Below are positions 38,909 through 47,707 of a DNA stretch of 64,000 nucleotides, in pieces. This stretch comes from Bradyrhizobium sp. WBAH42 (GTDB lineage Bacteria > Pseudomonadota > Alphaproteobacteria > Rhizobiales > Xanthobacteraceae). The stretch lies in NCBI RefSeq assembly GCF_024585265.1, contig NZ_CP036533.1:6705001-6769000 (forward strand), in the 5' to 3' direction. The notes beneath the pieces were generated by a model. It was not told the origin of the DNA. It was given only the letters and a program-made list of their open reading frames with translations, and ran no database searches. The translations under genes and the position numbers were made by a program. Each line of letters opens with the position of its first letter. Positions within the stretch are counted from its first letter, which is position 1.

Positions 38909-40261
38909 TCAGGTTGCCGCCGTCGGCACCAGCGCTTCCACGGTCACACCACCGTCACCGGAGACCACATTGAGCGTGCCCCCCAGCGCCAGGATCCGCT
39001 CGCGCATGCCGACGAGGCCGAAGCCGAGCTTCTGGCCCGGCTCCATGCCGCGACCGTTGTCGCTGACCCGCACCCGGGCACAGCCGCGGCCGCCGGCCTG
39101 CTCGACCGGCTCGATGACGACGCTGACCGAGGTCGCGCCGGCGTGGCGGAACACATTGGTGAGCGCCTCCTGCACGATGCGGTAGATGGTGAGATCGGCG
39201 GTCTCGCCGGTTGCGCCCAGCGCCGGCGAGATCGAGGTCTCGATCGCGACGTCGGGCCGCGACTCCCGCCAGAGCCGCGACAGGGATTCGAGCGCCTGGC
39301 GCAGGCCGAGCTCGGCAAGGCCCACGGGCCGAAGCCGCTCCAGCACGCGACGATTGAACTGCTGAAGTGCATTGATCTGCTCCAGCATGGCGCTGCCATG
39401 TTTTCGCACGGCATCCGCACTCGGCTCGCGTCCGTCCGCCTGCTTCGCCAGCGCGCTCGCATGTGCGCGCAGCGAGAACAGATAGGGCCCGAACTCGTCG
39501 TGCAGCTCGCGCGCGATCTCCTTGCGCTCGATGTCCTGCAGCGACACGGCACGCTCGGCAAGGCGCCGCTTCTCCTCGACCGCTTCACCGAGTGTCGCGG
39601 CAAGATGGTTGAGCCTGGTGCAGATCGCGGCAAGCTCCGGCGCGCCGCCCGGCGCGACACGGGCCTCGTAATGTCCGCTTTCGAGCTTGCCCATGGCCTC
39701 CGCCAGCGACTGCAGCGGTGCCAGGGCACGGCCGACCACCTTCATCATCAGGAAAAACAGCGCGAGCGCGACCACCGATCCGACCTCGAGCTGGGTCACG
39801 ATGCCGTCCCAGATCTCGGCGATCTCGTCGTCGGGGTGCGAGGTGATCACGAGCGAGCCGGGCTTGCCGCGGATCGCGACCGGCACGCTGACCGCGGTCT
39901 GCTCGGGATGAACCAGGCTGACGAACCAGGCCGGCGGGCCGCGCGCGTCGCCATCGGCGCCAAGCCGGGGCGCCGTCAGCGGGTTCCCACCGGAATCGTG
40001 CAGCGCGATGCTGACATGGCGCAGGCGGCTGAGATCGCGGGCGATCTGGTTCAGCCTGGCATCCGGATCGGGCGCCTCGTTGAGATCGGCAACGATCATC
40101 TCGATGAATTCGCGCGCGAGGCGGATTACGCTCTGGTCCTCGGCCTGCACGCGCGGGCCGGCCTCGGCGACCTGGCGGCCGATATTGACCGCGAGCCCCA
40201 GTGCCAGCAGCAACGCCAGCAAGAGATTGATGCGCCCGCGCAAGGAAAGATTTTGCCACAT
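38909..40261 (-). CDS. Sensor histidine kinase (NarX/UhpB-type HisKA_3)
   Basis: A 450-residue membrane kinase: one N-terminal helix (~10-30), a periplasmic sensor region (~35-155), a second helix (~158-178), HAMP-like linker, and a HisKA_3 domain with His254 in IARELHDEFGP. ATPase motifs are LTIYRIVQEALTNVFRHAGA, SDNGRGM and GFGLVGMRERI. It should phosphorylate the divergent NarL-type regulator. The system resembles the FlhS-FlhR pair that controls methanol/formaldehyde genes in Paracoccus, which fits the neighbouring S-formylglutathione hydrolase and quinoprotein genes. The TonB receptor gene is 163 bases downstream. Confidence 0.92.
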   Translation of the reverse strand: MWQNLSLRGRINLLLALLLALGLAVNIGRQVAEAGPRVQAEDQSVIRLAREFIEMIVADLNEAPDPDARLNQIARDLSRLRHVSIALHDSGGNPLTAPRLGADGDARGPPAWFVSLVHPEQTAVSVPVAIRGKPGSLVITSHPDDEIAEIWDGIVTQLEVGSVVALALFFLMMKVVGRALAPLQSLAEAMGKLESGHYEARVAPGGAPELAAICTRLNHLAATLGEAVEEKRRLAERAVSLQDIERKEIARELHDEFGPYLFSLRAHASALAKQADGREPSADAVRKHGSAMLEQINALQQFNRRVLERLRPVGLAELGLRQALESLSRLWRESRPDVAIETSISPALGATGETADLTIYRIVQEALTNVFRHAGATSVSVVIEPVEQAGGRGCARVRVSDNGRGMEPGQKLGFGLVGMRERILALGGTLNVVSGDGGVTVEALVPTAAT

Positions 40262-40465
40262 TGGTCTCGCTCGTGCCTCGCGAAGGGTTGGCCGCGCCTG
40301 TCCGATGACGTTGACAGAGCCGAACCGCCCGATATCTAATCGGAAGCGTACAGCAATCCCGGCCGGGTTGCATGAGGCGACACGAGACGCGCGTCTTGTC
40401 CGGTCAGCCTCGTGCGGCGCAGAACAGGCAAGCTCCAGGGGACGTGGCTGTCGCGAGGAACGCCC

Positions 40466-41086
40466 ATGCGCATTCTGATCGTCGACGATCATCCCATCGT
40501 CGCCTCCGGCTGCCGTGCCGTGCTGGCCGACGAAGGCGAGATCGAGATTCTGGAGGCCGCCGACGCCGAGGACGGCGAGTGCGTCTTCATCGTCGAACGT
40601 CCAGACCTCTGCATCATCGACATCAATCTGCCGACCGTCTCCGGATTCGAGCTCGCGCGCCGCATCCTCGAGCGTGCGCCCGAGGCTCGCATCATCATGT
40701 TCAGCATGAATGACGACCCCGCCTTCGCCGCGCGCGCGATCGAGTGCGGCGCCAAGGGCTACGTCTCCAAGACCGGCGACCCCGACGACCTCGTCGAGGC
40801 GATCCGCGCCGTCGGAAGCGGCGGCACCTACCTTCCGACCGCGATCGCGCGCAGCATCGCCTTTGCGGGGCCGACGCTGGCGCAAAACCCGCTGTCGAAG
40901 CTGAACGCGCGCGAGATGGAGATCCTGCGGCTGCTCAGCGCCGGCAAGAGCCTGTCCGAGATCGCCTGGCTGGTGCAATCGTCCTACAAGACGGTCGCCA
41001 ATACCTCGTCCATAATGCGCCAGAAGCTCGGGGTGAAGACCTCGGTCGAACTGGTGCGGCTGGCGATCGACAGCGGCGTCGCCTGA
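40466..41086 (+). CDS. NarL/LuxR-type response regulator
   Basis: A 206-residue regulator. The receiver domain has the acidic pair in IVDDHP, phosphoacceptor Asp52 in IIDINLP and Lys in GYVSKTG. The C-terminal LuxR HTH is LNAREMEILRLLSAGKSLSE through YKTVANTSSIMRQKLGVKT. GAGGAACGCCC precedes the ATG at 40466. It is divergent from its presumed kinase and 69 bases upstream of the S-formylglutathione hydrolase gene, suggesting control of C1/alcohol oxidation. Confidence 0.93.
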   Translation: MRILIVDDHPIVASGCRAVLADEGEIEILEAADAEDGECVFIVERPDLCIIDINLPTVSGFELARRILERAPEARIIMFSMNDDPAFAARAIECGAKGYVSKTGDPDDLVEAIRAVGSGGTYLPTAIARSIAFAGPTLAQNPLSKLNAREMEILRLLSAGKSLSEIAWLVQSSYKTVANTSSIMRQKLGVKTSVELVRLAIDSGVA

Positions 41087-41155
41087 CGACGCCACAAATT
41101 CGGTCACACAAGCGTTGCAATCTTGATGTGGTGAGATGCCACGGAGTCTTTCGGC

Positions 41156-42001
41156 ATGACGATTCAGACTGTCTCGACCAACAAATCCCATGGCGGCGTG
41201 CAGGGCGTCTATCGCCACGCCAGCCAGGCGACCGGAACCGACATGGTGTTCTCGGTCTATATCCCGCCACATGCGGACGGCGCCAAACTGCCCGTGGTCT
41301 GGTACCTGTCCGGGCTCACCTGCACGCATGCCAACGTCACCGAGAAGGGCGAATTCCGCAAGGCTTGCGCCGAGCTCGGCCTGATCTTCGTCGCGCCCGA
41401 CACCTCCCCGCGCGGGCCCGACGTGCCTGGCGATGCCAACAACGCCTATGATTTCGGCCTCGGGGCCGGCTTCTATGTGGACGCCACGCAAGAGCCGTTC
41501 GCGCGCAACTATCGCATGTGGAGCTACGTCACGGACGAGCTGCCGAAGCTCGTGGCGGAGAACTTCCCGGTCGATGCCAGGCGGCAATCGGTGATGGGGC
41601 ACTCGATGGGCGGCCACGGCGCGTTGACGGTGGCGCTACGCAACCCGCACCGCTTTCGCGCAGCCAGCGCGTTTGCCCCGATCGTGGCGCCCTCGCTCGT
41701 GCCTTGGGGCATCAAGGCGCTGTCCGGCTATCTCGGGCCGAACAAGGATTCCTGGCGCAACCACGACACGGTGGCGCTGATCGAGGACGGCGCCAAGTTC
41801 TCCGGCTTCCTGGTCGACGTCGGCGAGGCCGACAATTTCCTGAAGGAGCAGCTCAAGCCGGAGCTGCTCGAGGCCGCCTGCGCCAAGGCCGGCATCCCGC
41901 TGACGCTGCGGCGCCAGGCGGGCTACGACCACAGCTATTATTTCATCTCGACCTTCATGAGCGATCACCTGCACTGGCATGCGGCAAGATTGACGGCGTG
42001 A
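41156..42001 (+). CDS. fghA: S-formylglutathione hydrolase
   Basis: A 281-residue esterase-D-like alpha/beta hydrolase that releases formate and glutathione from S-formylglutathione, the last step of glutathione-dependent formaldehyde removal. The nucleophile is Ser150 in GHSMGGHGA. LSGLTCTHAN (~52-60) is the conserved oxyanion/cysteine segment, and YDHSYYFISTF near the C-terminus carries the catalytic His. Cytoplasmic. Its place in the locus fits formaldehyde made by periplasmic alcohol oxidation. The glutathione-dependent formaldehyde dehydrogenase gene is not in the window. Confidence 0.96.
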   Translation: MTIQTVSTNKSHGGVQGVYRHASQATGTDMVFSVYIPPHADGAKLPVVWYLSGLTCTHANVTEKGEFRKACAELGLIFVAPDTSPRGPDVPGDANNAYDFGLGAGFYVDATQEPFARNYRMWSYVTDELPKLVAENFPVDARRQSVMGHSMGGHGALTVALRNPHRFRAASAFAPIVAPSLVPWGIKALSGYLGPNKDSWRNHDTVALIEDGAKFSGFLVDVGEADNFLKEQLKPELLEAACAKAGIPLTLRRQAGYDHSYYFISTFMSDHLHWHAARLTA

Positions 42002-42014
42002 TCTTGCTCTCTCC

Positions 42015-42157
42015 TCCCCCTCTCCCAGTTTTTACGGGGAGAGGGTTGGGGTGAGGGGCTGCTTCCGCGAAGACGCTGAGAGTTGGACTCGCGGAGACTC
42101 CCCCTCACCCGGAATTTGCTCCGCAAATTCCGGCCTCTCCCCGCACGCGGGGAGAGG
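42015..42157. repeat. Dispersed compound palindrome, family A, copy 3
   Basis: Left hairpin CCCCTCTCCC...GGGGAGAGGG and right hairpin CCTCTCCCCGC-ACGCGGGGAGAGG flank the shared core TTGGACTCGCGGAGA and CCCCTCACCC. It fills the gap between the convergent fghA and DUF2380 genes. Confidence 0.85.
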
Positions 42158-42165
42158 CGAAGACC

Positions 42166-42666
42166 TCATGGCTTACCGTAATTCGGCGCCAGCAGGCGGT
42201 TGCGGATGAGATAGCTCATGGTGCGCGACCAGGATTCATCCGTGTTGCCGCGCATGTCGGCGCTGGCGGCGGTGATCATGTTGCCGGTCTTCACATCGCG
42301 CAGATAGACGTTGAGATTGATGATCAGGTTCGAGACCTTTTGCACGAGGCCGGTGATCTCCAAATCGGCACCGAGCTGCCCGGCGAGCTTGAGGTCGCAG
42401 CCGCCGCAGGCCTGCAGGTTCGCGTGACGCGCGGCCTCCCGCACCGGCGCGATGTCGAGCACCTGGAACTTGCCCGACTCTGCCAATTCCTTGCGCAGCT
42501 GCTCGCTGATGCGCACGAGTCGCGCCTCTTCCGGCTTGGAGCCGTAGAACTCGCCCGGCAGGCTGGTGTCGATCAGCTCGAAATCGAACACCGCGAGTTT
42601 TGGCGGGTCGGCGAGCGCGGCCGCGCCCGTCAACAGCAAAGCCGCGATCGCCAACAGTGCTCGCAT
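42166..42666 (-). CDS. DUF2380 family secreted protein
   Basis: A 166-residue protein with a Sec signal (MRALLAIAALLLTGAAALA) and a mature domain of the DUF2380 type: KLAVFDFELIDTSLPGEFYG, a CGGCDLK pair of cysteines and the late LRDVKTGNMITAASADMRGN. Function unknown; homologues often occur beside quinoprotein genes. An upstream in-frame ATG at 42735 would spoil the signal peptide. It is divergent from the PQQ-associated ABC operon. Confidence 0.78.
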   Translation of the reverse strand: MRALLAIAALLLTGAAALADPPKLAVFDFELIDTSLPGEFYGSKPEEARLVRISEQLRKELAESGKFQVLDIAPVREAARHANLQACGGCDLKLAGQLGADLEITGLVQKVSNLIINLNVYLRDVKTGNMITAASADMRGNTDESWSRTMSYLIRNRLLAPNYGKP

Positions 42667-42795
42667 GATCGTGATTCCCGGCCGTGCGCGCGCGGGGACG
42701 AAATGCGGGGTTGCATGGCCTGACAATTTGGTCATGCTTGAAGCAGAGACAATTCTTCACCGGCGGTCAAGCCGGGGAGATCGTCTGGAGGAAAC

Positions 42796-43977
42796 ATGAT
42801 CCGATGGTTGGCCGGCCTGATCGGCTTTGGTCTTGCGGCGACGAGCGCGCTTGCGGCCGATCCCGTCACGGTCGGCGTCGGCTATCTCGGAATCGCCGGC
42901 ACCCGATCGACGCTGTCGCTGGTCGAGCAGCCCGCCGAGAATGACGGCGTCGCCGGCGCGCGCCTTGCCATCGAGGACAACAACACCACCGGGAAATTCA
43001 CCGGCCAGCGCTTCACGCTGGAGGAGCGCCGCATCAGGGAAGGCGAGGACGTGGCGCAGGCTGCGACCGCGCTCGCCGAGAAGAACGGCTTCATCATCGC
43101 CGACCTCCCCGCCGATGCGCTTCTGAAGGCCGCGGACGCCCTGCGCGACCGCGGCACGTTGCTGTTCAACGCCGGCGCGATCGACGAGCGGCTGCGCGAG
43201 GCCGATTGCCGCGCCAACGTCATCCACACCGCGCCGACGCGCGCGATGCTGGCGGACGCACTCGGCCAATATCTGGTGTGGAAGAAGTGGTCGCGCTGGC
43301 TGCTGGTGGTCGGCTCGCACGACGAGGACAGGCTGTTCGCCGATGCGCTCCGGCGAACCGCGGCGCGGTTCGGTGCCAAGATCGTGCAGGAGCGGACCTT
43401 CGAGGACAAGGGCGGCGCGCGGCGCACCGATAGCGGCGTGACGCAGATCCAGCGCCAGATTCCTGTCTTCACGCAACAGGCGCCGGCCTATGACGTGCTG
43501 GTCGCCGCCGACGAGAGTGAGGTGTTCGGCGCCTATCTGCCCTATCGCACCTGGGATCCGCGTCCGGTCGCCGGCTCGGCCGGCCTCGTGCCGCGCAGCT
43601 GGGACGCATCGCAGGACCAATGGGGCGCGATCCAGATGCAGAACCGCTTCATCAAGCTGAATTCGCGGCGGATGACCGCGCTCGACATGCAGGCCTGGAC
43701 CGCGGTGCGCATGATCGGCGAAGCCACCTCGCGCACCAATTCCGGCGAGGTCAAGAAGGTCACCGATTTCATCAAGGGCCCGGATTTCTCCGTCGCCGCC
43801 TTCAAGGGCACGCGGCTGACCTTGCGCGACTGGAATTGGCAGCTGCGCCAGCCGATCCTCCTGGTCGACGGCCGCATGGTGGTATCGGTGTCGCCGCAGG
43901 AAGGATTCCTGCACCAGGTCTCCGAGCTCGACACGCTCGGCTACGATCGCCCGGAGAGCAAATGCAAGCTGAAATGA
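42796..43977 (+). CDS. PQQ-associated ABC transporter substrate-binding protein (LutA-like)
   Basis: A 393-residue periplasmic binding protein with Sec signal (LAGLIGFGLAATSALA) and a branched-chain amino-acid receptor fold. It matches the family of binding proteins found with PQQ-dependent alcohol dehydrogenase systems (QPAENDGVAGARLAIEDNN, WDASQDQWGAIQMQNRF). Gene order binding protein / beta-propeller / ATPase / permease / small exported protein resembles the lut lanthanide-transport locus of Methylorubrum extorquens, by memory of that system. It may bind a metal complex or a quinoprotein-related ligand. GGAGGAAAC precedes the ATG; the stop overlaps the next frame. Confidence 0.88.
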   Translation: MIRWLAGLIGFGLAATSALAADPVTVGVGYLGIAGTRSTLSLVEQPAENDGVAGARLAIEDNNTTGKFTGQRFTLEERRIREGEDVAQAATALAEKNGFIIADLPADALLKAADALRDRGTLLFNAGAIDERLREADCRANVIHTAPTRAMLADALGQYLVWKKWSRWLLVVGSHDEDRLFADALRRTAARFGAKIVQERTFEDKGGARRTDSGVTQIQRQIPVFTQQAPAYDVLVAADESEVFGAYLPYRTWDPRPVAGSAGLVPRSWDASQDQWGAIQMQNRFIKLNSRRMTALDMQAWTAVRMIGEATSRTNSGEVKKVTDFIKGPDFSVAAFKGTRLTLRDWNWQLRQPILLVDGRMVVSVSPQEGFLHQVSELDTLGYDRPESKCKLK

Positions 43978-43985
43978 GGACGCAG

Positions 43986-44954
43986 ATGTTGCGCATGTGG
44001 CGTGTGGGGCTTCTGTCCGGGCTGGCGTTCGCCGCGGCGCCCGCGCATGCTTTCATCGCCTATGTCTCGAACGAGAAGAGCAACACGGTCTCGGTGATCG
44101 ATACCGACAGCTGGACCGTGACCAAGACCATCAAGGTCGGCCAGCGTCCGCGCGGCATCGATTTCACCCGCGACGGCAAGTTCGTGATGGTCGCGGTCGG
44201 TGACGACGACACCATCCAGGTGATCGACACCAAGACGCAAAGCGTGGTGGACAGCCTGCCCTCCGGACCCGACCCCGAGCTGTTCGCGCAGGATGCGGCC
44301 GGCAAGATCCTCTATGTCGCCAACGAGAACGACAACACGGTGACGGTGATCGACCTCGAGAAGCGCACCCGGCTCGGCGATATCCAGGTCGGCGTCGAGC
44401 CCGAGGGCATGACCATCAGCCCGGACGGCAAGACGCTGATCAACACGTCCGAGACAACCAACATGGCGCATTTCATCGACACGTCGTCGCGCCAGATCGT
44501 CGCCAACGTGCTGGTCGACGCGCGGCCGCGCTTTGCCGAGTACAAGCACGATTCTTCGGAGGTCTGGGTGTCCTCGGAGATCGGCGGCACCGTCTCGATC
44601 ATCGACCCCAAAAAGCACGAGGTGATCGGCAAGGTCACGTTCGAGATCCCGGGCCTGCGGAAGGAGGCGATCCAGCCGGTCGGGATCGGCATGACCAAGG
44701 ACGACAAGACCGCCTTCGTCGCGCTCGGCCCCGCCAACCGCATCGCCGTGGTCGACGTCGCCTCGCGCAAGGTGACGAAATATCTCCTGGTCGGGCAGCG
44801 GGTCTGGCACATGGCGTTCACGCCGGACGAGAAATATTTGCTCACCACCAACGGCGTGTCGAACGATGTCTCCGTCATCGACGTTGCCGCGCAAAAAGTG
44901 ATCAAGACCATTCAGGTGGGCGAACTGCCCTGGGGCATTGCGATCGCGCCATGA
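43986..44954 (+). CDS. PQQ-associated YVTN beta-propeller protein
   Basis: A 322-residue periplasmic protein with Sec signal (WRVGLLSGLAFAAAPAHA) and about seven YVTN-type beta-propeller repeats (AYVSNEKSNTVSVIDTDS, LYVANENDNTVTVIDLEK and similar). It belongs to the beta-propeller family linked with PQQ-dependent catabolism. Its role is unknown; it may be a protein- or metal-binding scaffold. The ATG at 43986 follows GAGGACGCAG; an ATG at 43974 overlapping the previous stop is an alternative. The next gene starts in its stop codon. Confidence 0.88.
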   Translation: MLRMWRVGLLSGLAFAAAPAHAFIAYVSNEKSNTVSVIDTDSWTVTKTIKVGQRPRGIDFTRDGKFVMVAVGDDDTIQVIDTKTQSVVDSLPSGPDPELFAQDAAGKILYVANENDNTVTVIDLEKRTRLGDIQVGVEPEGMTISPDGKTLINTSETTNMAHFIDTSSRQIVANVLVDARPRFAEYKHDSSEVWVSSEIGGTVSIIDPKKHEVIGKVTFEIPGLRKEAIQPVGIGMTKDDKTAFVALGPANRIAVVDVASRKVTKYLLVGQRVWHMAFTPDEKYLLTTNGVSNDVSVIDVAAQKVIKTIQVGELPWGIAIAP

Positions 44955-45757
44955 CCAGCCCTGCCCCGATCGCCGAACCGCAGCAGACGCCGAGACCGGG
45001 AGCGGCCACGGTGCCGGCGTTGTCGATCGAGGGCGTCAGCCATGCCTATGGTCTGCGGCGCGCCTTGACGGACGTGTCCTTCAATGTGCAGCCCGCGAGC
45101 TTCACGGCGCTGCTGGGACTCAACGGCGCCGGCAAGAGCACGCTGTTCTCGCTGATCACGCGCCTGTTCGGCATCCAGTCCGGCCGCGTCGGCATTTTCG
45201 GGCACGACGTCAGCAAGAGCCCCGGCGAGGCGCTGCGGCTGCTCGGGGTCGTGTTCCAGCCGCGCACGCTCGATCTCGACCTGTCGCTGACGCAGAACCT
45301 GCTCTATCACGCCGCGCTGCATGGCATCGGCCGCCGCGACGCCTCGGCGCGCAGCGCCGAGCTGCTCGGGCGCATCGGCCTTGCCGATCGCGCCGCGAGC
45401 AAGGTGCGCGACCTCTCGGGCGGACAGATGCGGCGGCTGGAGATCGCGCGGGCGCTGCTGCATCGGCCGCGCCTCTTGCTGCTCGACGAGCCGACCGTCG
45501 GCCTCGACGTCAAGGCGCGCGCCGACATCATCAGCCACGTCCGCCAGCTCGTGACCGAGCAAGGCATCGGCGTGCTCTGGGCCACGCACCTGTTCGACGA
45601 GATCATGCCCAGCGACGATCTCGTGGTGCTGCACCAGGGAAAGGTGCTGGCGCAGGGGCCGATGAGCCGCGTCGTCGCGGAGGCCGGTGCGCAGGACGTC
45701 AACACCGCCTTCATGCGCCTGACCGGCGCGCAAACCATGCCTGGAGGCGGCGCATGA
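44951..45757 (+). CDS. PQQ-associated ABC transporter ATPase (LutE-like)
   Basis: A 268-residue ABC ATPase: Walker A GLNGAGKST (~56-64), Q-loop FQPRTLD, signature LSGGQMRR and Walker B LLLLDEPTVGLD. The sequence after the signature (RRLEIARALLHRPRL) and the short C-terminal tail are as in the PQQ-linked subgroup of drug/alcohol-type exporters. It overlaps both neighbours by ATGA, so it is translated with the propeller protein and permease. Confidence 0.92.
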   Translation: MTSPAPIAEPQQTPRPGAATVPALSIEGVSHAYGLRRALTDVSFNVQPASFTALLGLNGAGKSTLFSLITRLFGIQSGRVGIFGHDVSKSPGEALRLLGVVFQPRTLDLDLSLTQNLLYHAALHGIGRRDASARSAELLGRIGLADRAASKVRDLSGGQMRRLEIARALLHRPRLLLLDEPTVGLDVKARADIISHVRQLVTEQGIGVLWATHLFDEIMPSDDLVVLHQGKVLAQGPMSRVVAEAGAQDVNTAFMRLTGAQTMPGGGA

Positions 45758-46602
45758 GCAGCATCACAACGCGCGAGGCGCCGCGGGGATTTTCGCTCTC
45801 CGAGTACATGACCTGCCTCACTGGCATCGTCTGGCGCGAGGGGCTGCGCTTCCTGCATCAGCGCGAGCGCTTCGTCTCGGCACTGGTGCGTCCCCTGGTG
45901 TGGCTGTTCATCTTTGCCGCCGGCTTCCGCCAGGTGCTCGGCATCTCCATCATCCCGCCCTACGAGACCTACATCCTCTACGAGGTCTATATCGCCCCCG
46001 GGCTGATGGCGATGATCCAGCTCTTCAACGGCATGCAGTCCTCGCTGTCGATGGTCTATGACCGCGAGATGGGCAACATGCGAACGCTCCTGGTGAGCCC
46101 ATTGCCGCGGGGCTTCCTGTTGTTCTGCAAGCTGCTCGCGGGCACCGCGGTATCGCTGCTCCAGGTTTATGCGTTCCTGCTGATCGCCTGGCTCTGGGAC
46201 ATCACCCCGCCGCCCCAGGGCTATCTCACCGTGCTGCCGGCGCTGATCCTGTCGGGGCTGATGCTGGGCTCGCTCGGCATGCTGATCTCGTCGGGCATCA
46301 AGCAGCTGGAGAACTTCGCCGGTGTCATGAACTTCGTGATCTTCCCGATGTTCTTCGCCTCCTCCGCGCTCTACCCGCTCTGGCGGGTGCAGGAGGGCAG
46401 CCCCTATCTCTATTATCTGTGCGAGGCCAATCCGTTCACCCATGCGGTTGAGCTGATCCGCTTCGCGCTGTATGGCCAGGTCAACTGGATCTCGCTGGCG
46501 GTGGTCGCGACCTGCACAATCGTCTTCATGATCGGCGCGATCCTGGCCTATGATCCCTCGCGCGGGCTGGCGCGACGCGGGCCTGCGGGAGGCGAAGGAT
46601 GA
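45754..46602 (+). CDS. PQQ-associated ABC transporter permease (LutF-like, ABC-2 type)
   Basis: A 282-residue ABC-2 type permease with six hydrophobic segments, e.g. ALVRPLVWLFIFAAG and LPALILSGLMLGSLGMLIS. EMGNMRTLLVSPLPRGFLLF is the cytoplasmic coupling region. ABC-2 permeases usually export, yet the operon also has a periplasmic binding protein, an unusual combination shared with the lut and ped systems. Its start overlaps the ATPase stop and its stop overlaps the next start. Confidence 0.92.
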   Translation: MSSITTREAPRGFSLSEYMTCLTGIVWREGLRFLHQRERFVSALVRPLVWLFIFAAGFRQVLGISIIPPYETYILYEVYIAPGLMAMIQLFNGMQSSLSMVYDREMGNMRTLLVSPLPRGFLLFCKLLAGTAVSLLQVYAFLLIAWLWDITPPPQGYLTVLPALILSGLMLGSLGMLISSGIKQLENFAGVMNFVIFPMFFASSALYPLWRVQEGSPYLYYLCEANPFTHAVELIRFALYGQVNWISLAVVATCTIVFMIGAILAYDPSRGLARRGPAGGEG

Positions 46603-47213
46603 TTGTTCGAGTTCTGGCCAGTGCTGTCCTGGTGCTCGCTGTTGCGAGCACGGCGGCGCACGCCGCCGATCCCCGCTATCCGGACTGGCCGTGCACCCAG
46701 GCCAAGGTGCCGGAGATCTCGCTGGCTGCCGTGTGGGCCGGTCCGCCGCTCGACGACGTCCAGAACAGATGGAAGGACGACGCCAGGATCAGCGCGCTCG
46801 TCGCAAAGCTGGCGGCGCGCAAGACGCCGCTGGATGAGGCGGAAAAGCTGGTGAAGGAGTTTCTCGCAGGTTCCGCCGCCGACAAGAGTGCGAACGCCAG
46901 GCTGCTGTTCGCCGGCCTGTTCGACACGCTCAACGCCCAGCGCTCCCAGGTCATGAACGGGCTCGAACGCGTCAGCCGCAAGCAGCGCGATGCCGCCGAC
47001 AAGATCCGCGAAGAGACGATTCAGCTCCAGGCCCTGCAAGGGGCCACACCGCGTGACGAGGCGAAGGTCGAGGCGCTCAGCAACGAGTTGATCTGGAAGA
47101 CCCGGATCTTCGAGGACCGCCACAAGGTGGTGCGCTTCGTCTGCGAGGTTCCAACCTCGATCGACCAGCGCCTGTTCGCGCTCGGACGCGTGATCCAGCA
47201 GGAAATGGAATAG
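46599..47213 (+). CDS. Exported helical protein in the PQQ-associated ABC operon
   Basis: A 204-residue protein with Sec signal (VLASAVLVLAVASTAAHA) and a mostly helical mature part with long charged segments (SRKQRDAADKIREETIQLQA), possibly coiled coil. Cysteines at DWPCTQ and FVCEV may pair. No enzymatic motif is visible. It overlaps the permease stop by four bases, so it is the fifth gene of the unit and likely works with the transporter in the periplasm, as LutG does by position. Confidence 0.78.
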   Translation: MIVRVLASAVLVLAVASTAAHAADPRYPDWPCTQAKVPEISLAAVWAGPPLDDVQNRWKDDARISALVAKLAARKTPLDEAEKLVKEFLAGSAADKSANARLLFAGLFDTLNAQRSQVMNGLERVSRKQRDAADKIREETIQLQALQGATPRDEAKVEALSNELIWKTRIFEDRHKVVRFVCEVPTSIDQRLFALGRVIQQEME

Positions 47214-47348
47214 CGTCAGTGGGCTGACGGCTCACGGAAAGTTCCCGCAATCGCCTCAGCAACGTTAACCTTTCGCCGCGCTATCTGCCGGAACCAAATC
47301 GATTTATGATGGCTTGTCGAAGTGAACTCCAGACGTCGGGAGGCCTCG

Positions 47349-47654
47349 ATGGGAACCACAAGATTCATGTTCGCGGGCGCCGCGGTCCTCGGCATGCTCG
47401 CAACCAGCGCCTTCGCTGACGACATGACCGGGATGATCACGCGGATCGATCGGCTCAACGGCACGATCTCAATCCAGCAGACGCAGAAGGGCACGGTCGG
47501 CGCCAGCACCGGCAGCGCCGGCGCGCTGCAGGAGTACAAGGCCAAGGATGCCGCGATGCTGGACGCCGTCCATGCCGGCGACAGGGTGAGCTATTCTGCG
47601 ACCGAGACCAACGGTACGGGCACGTTGACGAAGTTGCAGAAGCAGAAGCCGTAA
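47349..47654 (+). CDS. Small exported OB-fold-like protein (CusF/DUF1344-like)
   Basis: A 101-residue protein with Sec signal (MFAGAAVLGMLATSAFA) and a compact beta domain (GMITRIDRLNGTISIQQTQ through GDRVSYSATETNGTGTLTKL) resembling CusF-like periplasmic proteins. The Met/His/Trp copper ligands of CusF are not evident, so metal binding is uncertain. GGGAGGCCTCG precedes the ATG at 47349. It lies 135 bases after the ABC operon. Confidence 0.68.
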   Translation: MGTTRFMFAGAAVLGMLATSAFADDMTGMITRIDRLNGTISIQQTQKGTVGASTGSAGALQEYKAKDAAMLDAVHAGDRVSYSATETNGTGTLTKLQKQKP

Positions 47655-47707
47655 CACCGTCTTTCGTCTCCCGCTTGCAAGGACAGGCAGAGCACTTCGC
47701 CCAACCG

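Noticed and set aside
38909..41617. 902-residue minus-strand frame covering the kinase and beyond
   Set aside because: The part before 40261 is the reverse of the response-regulator and fghA genes; the kinase proper starts at MWQNLSLRG (40261).
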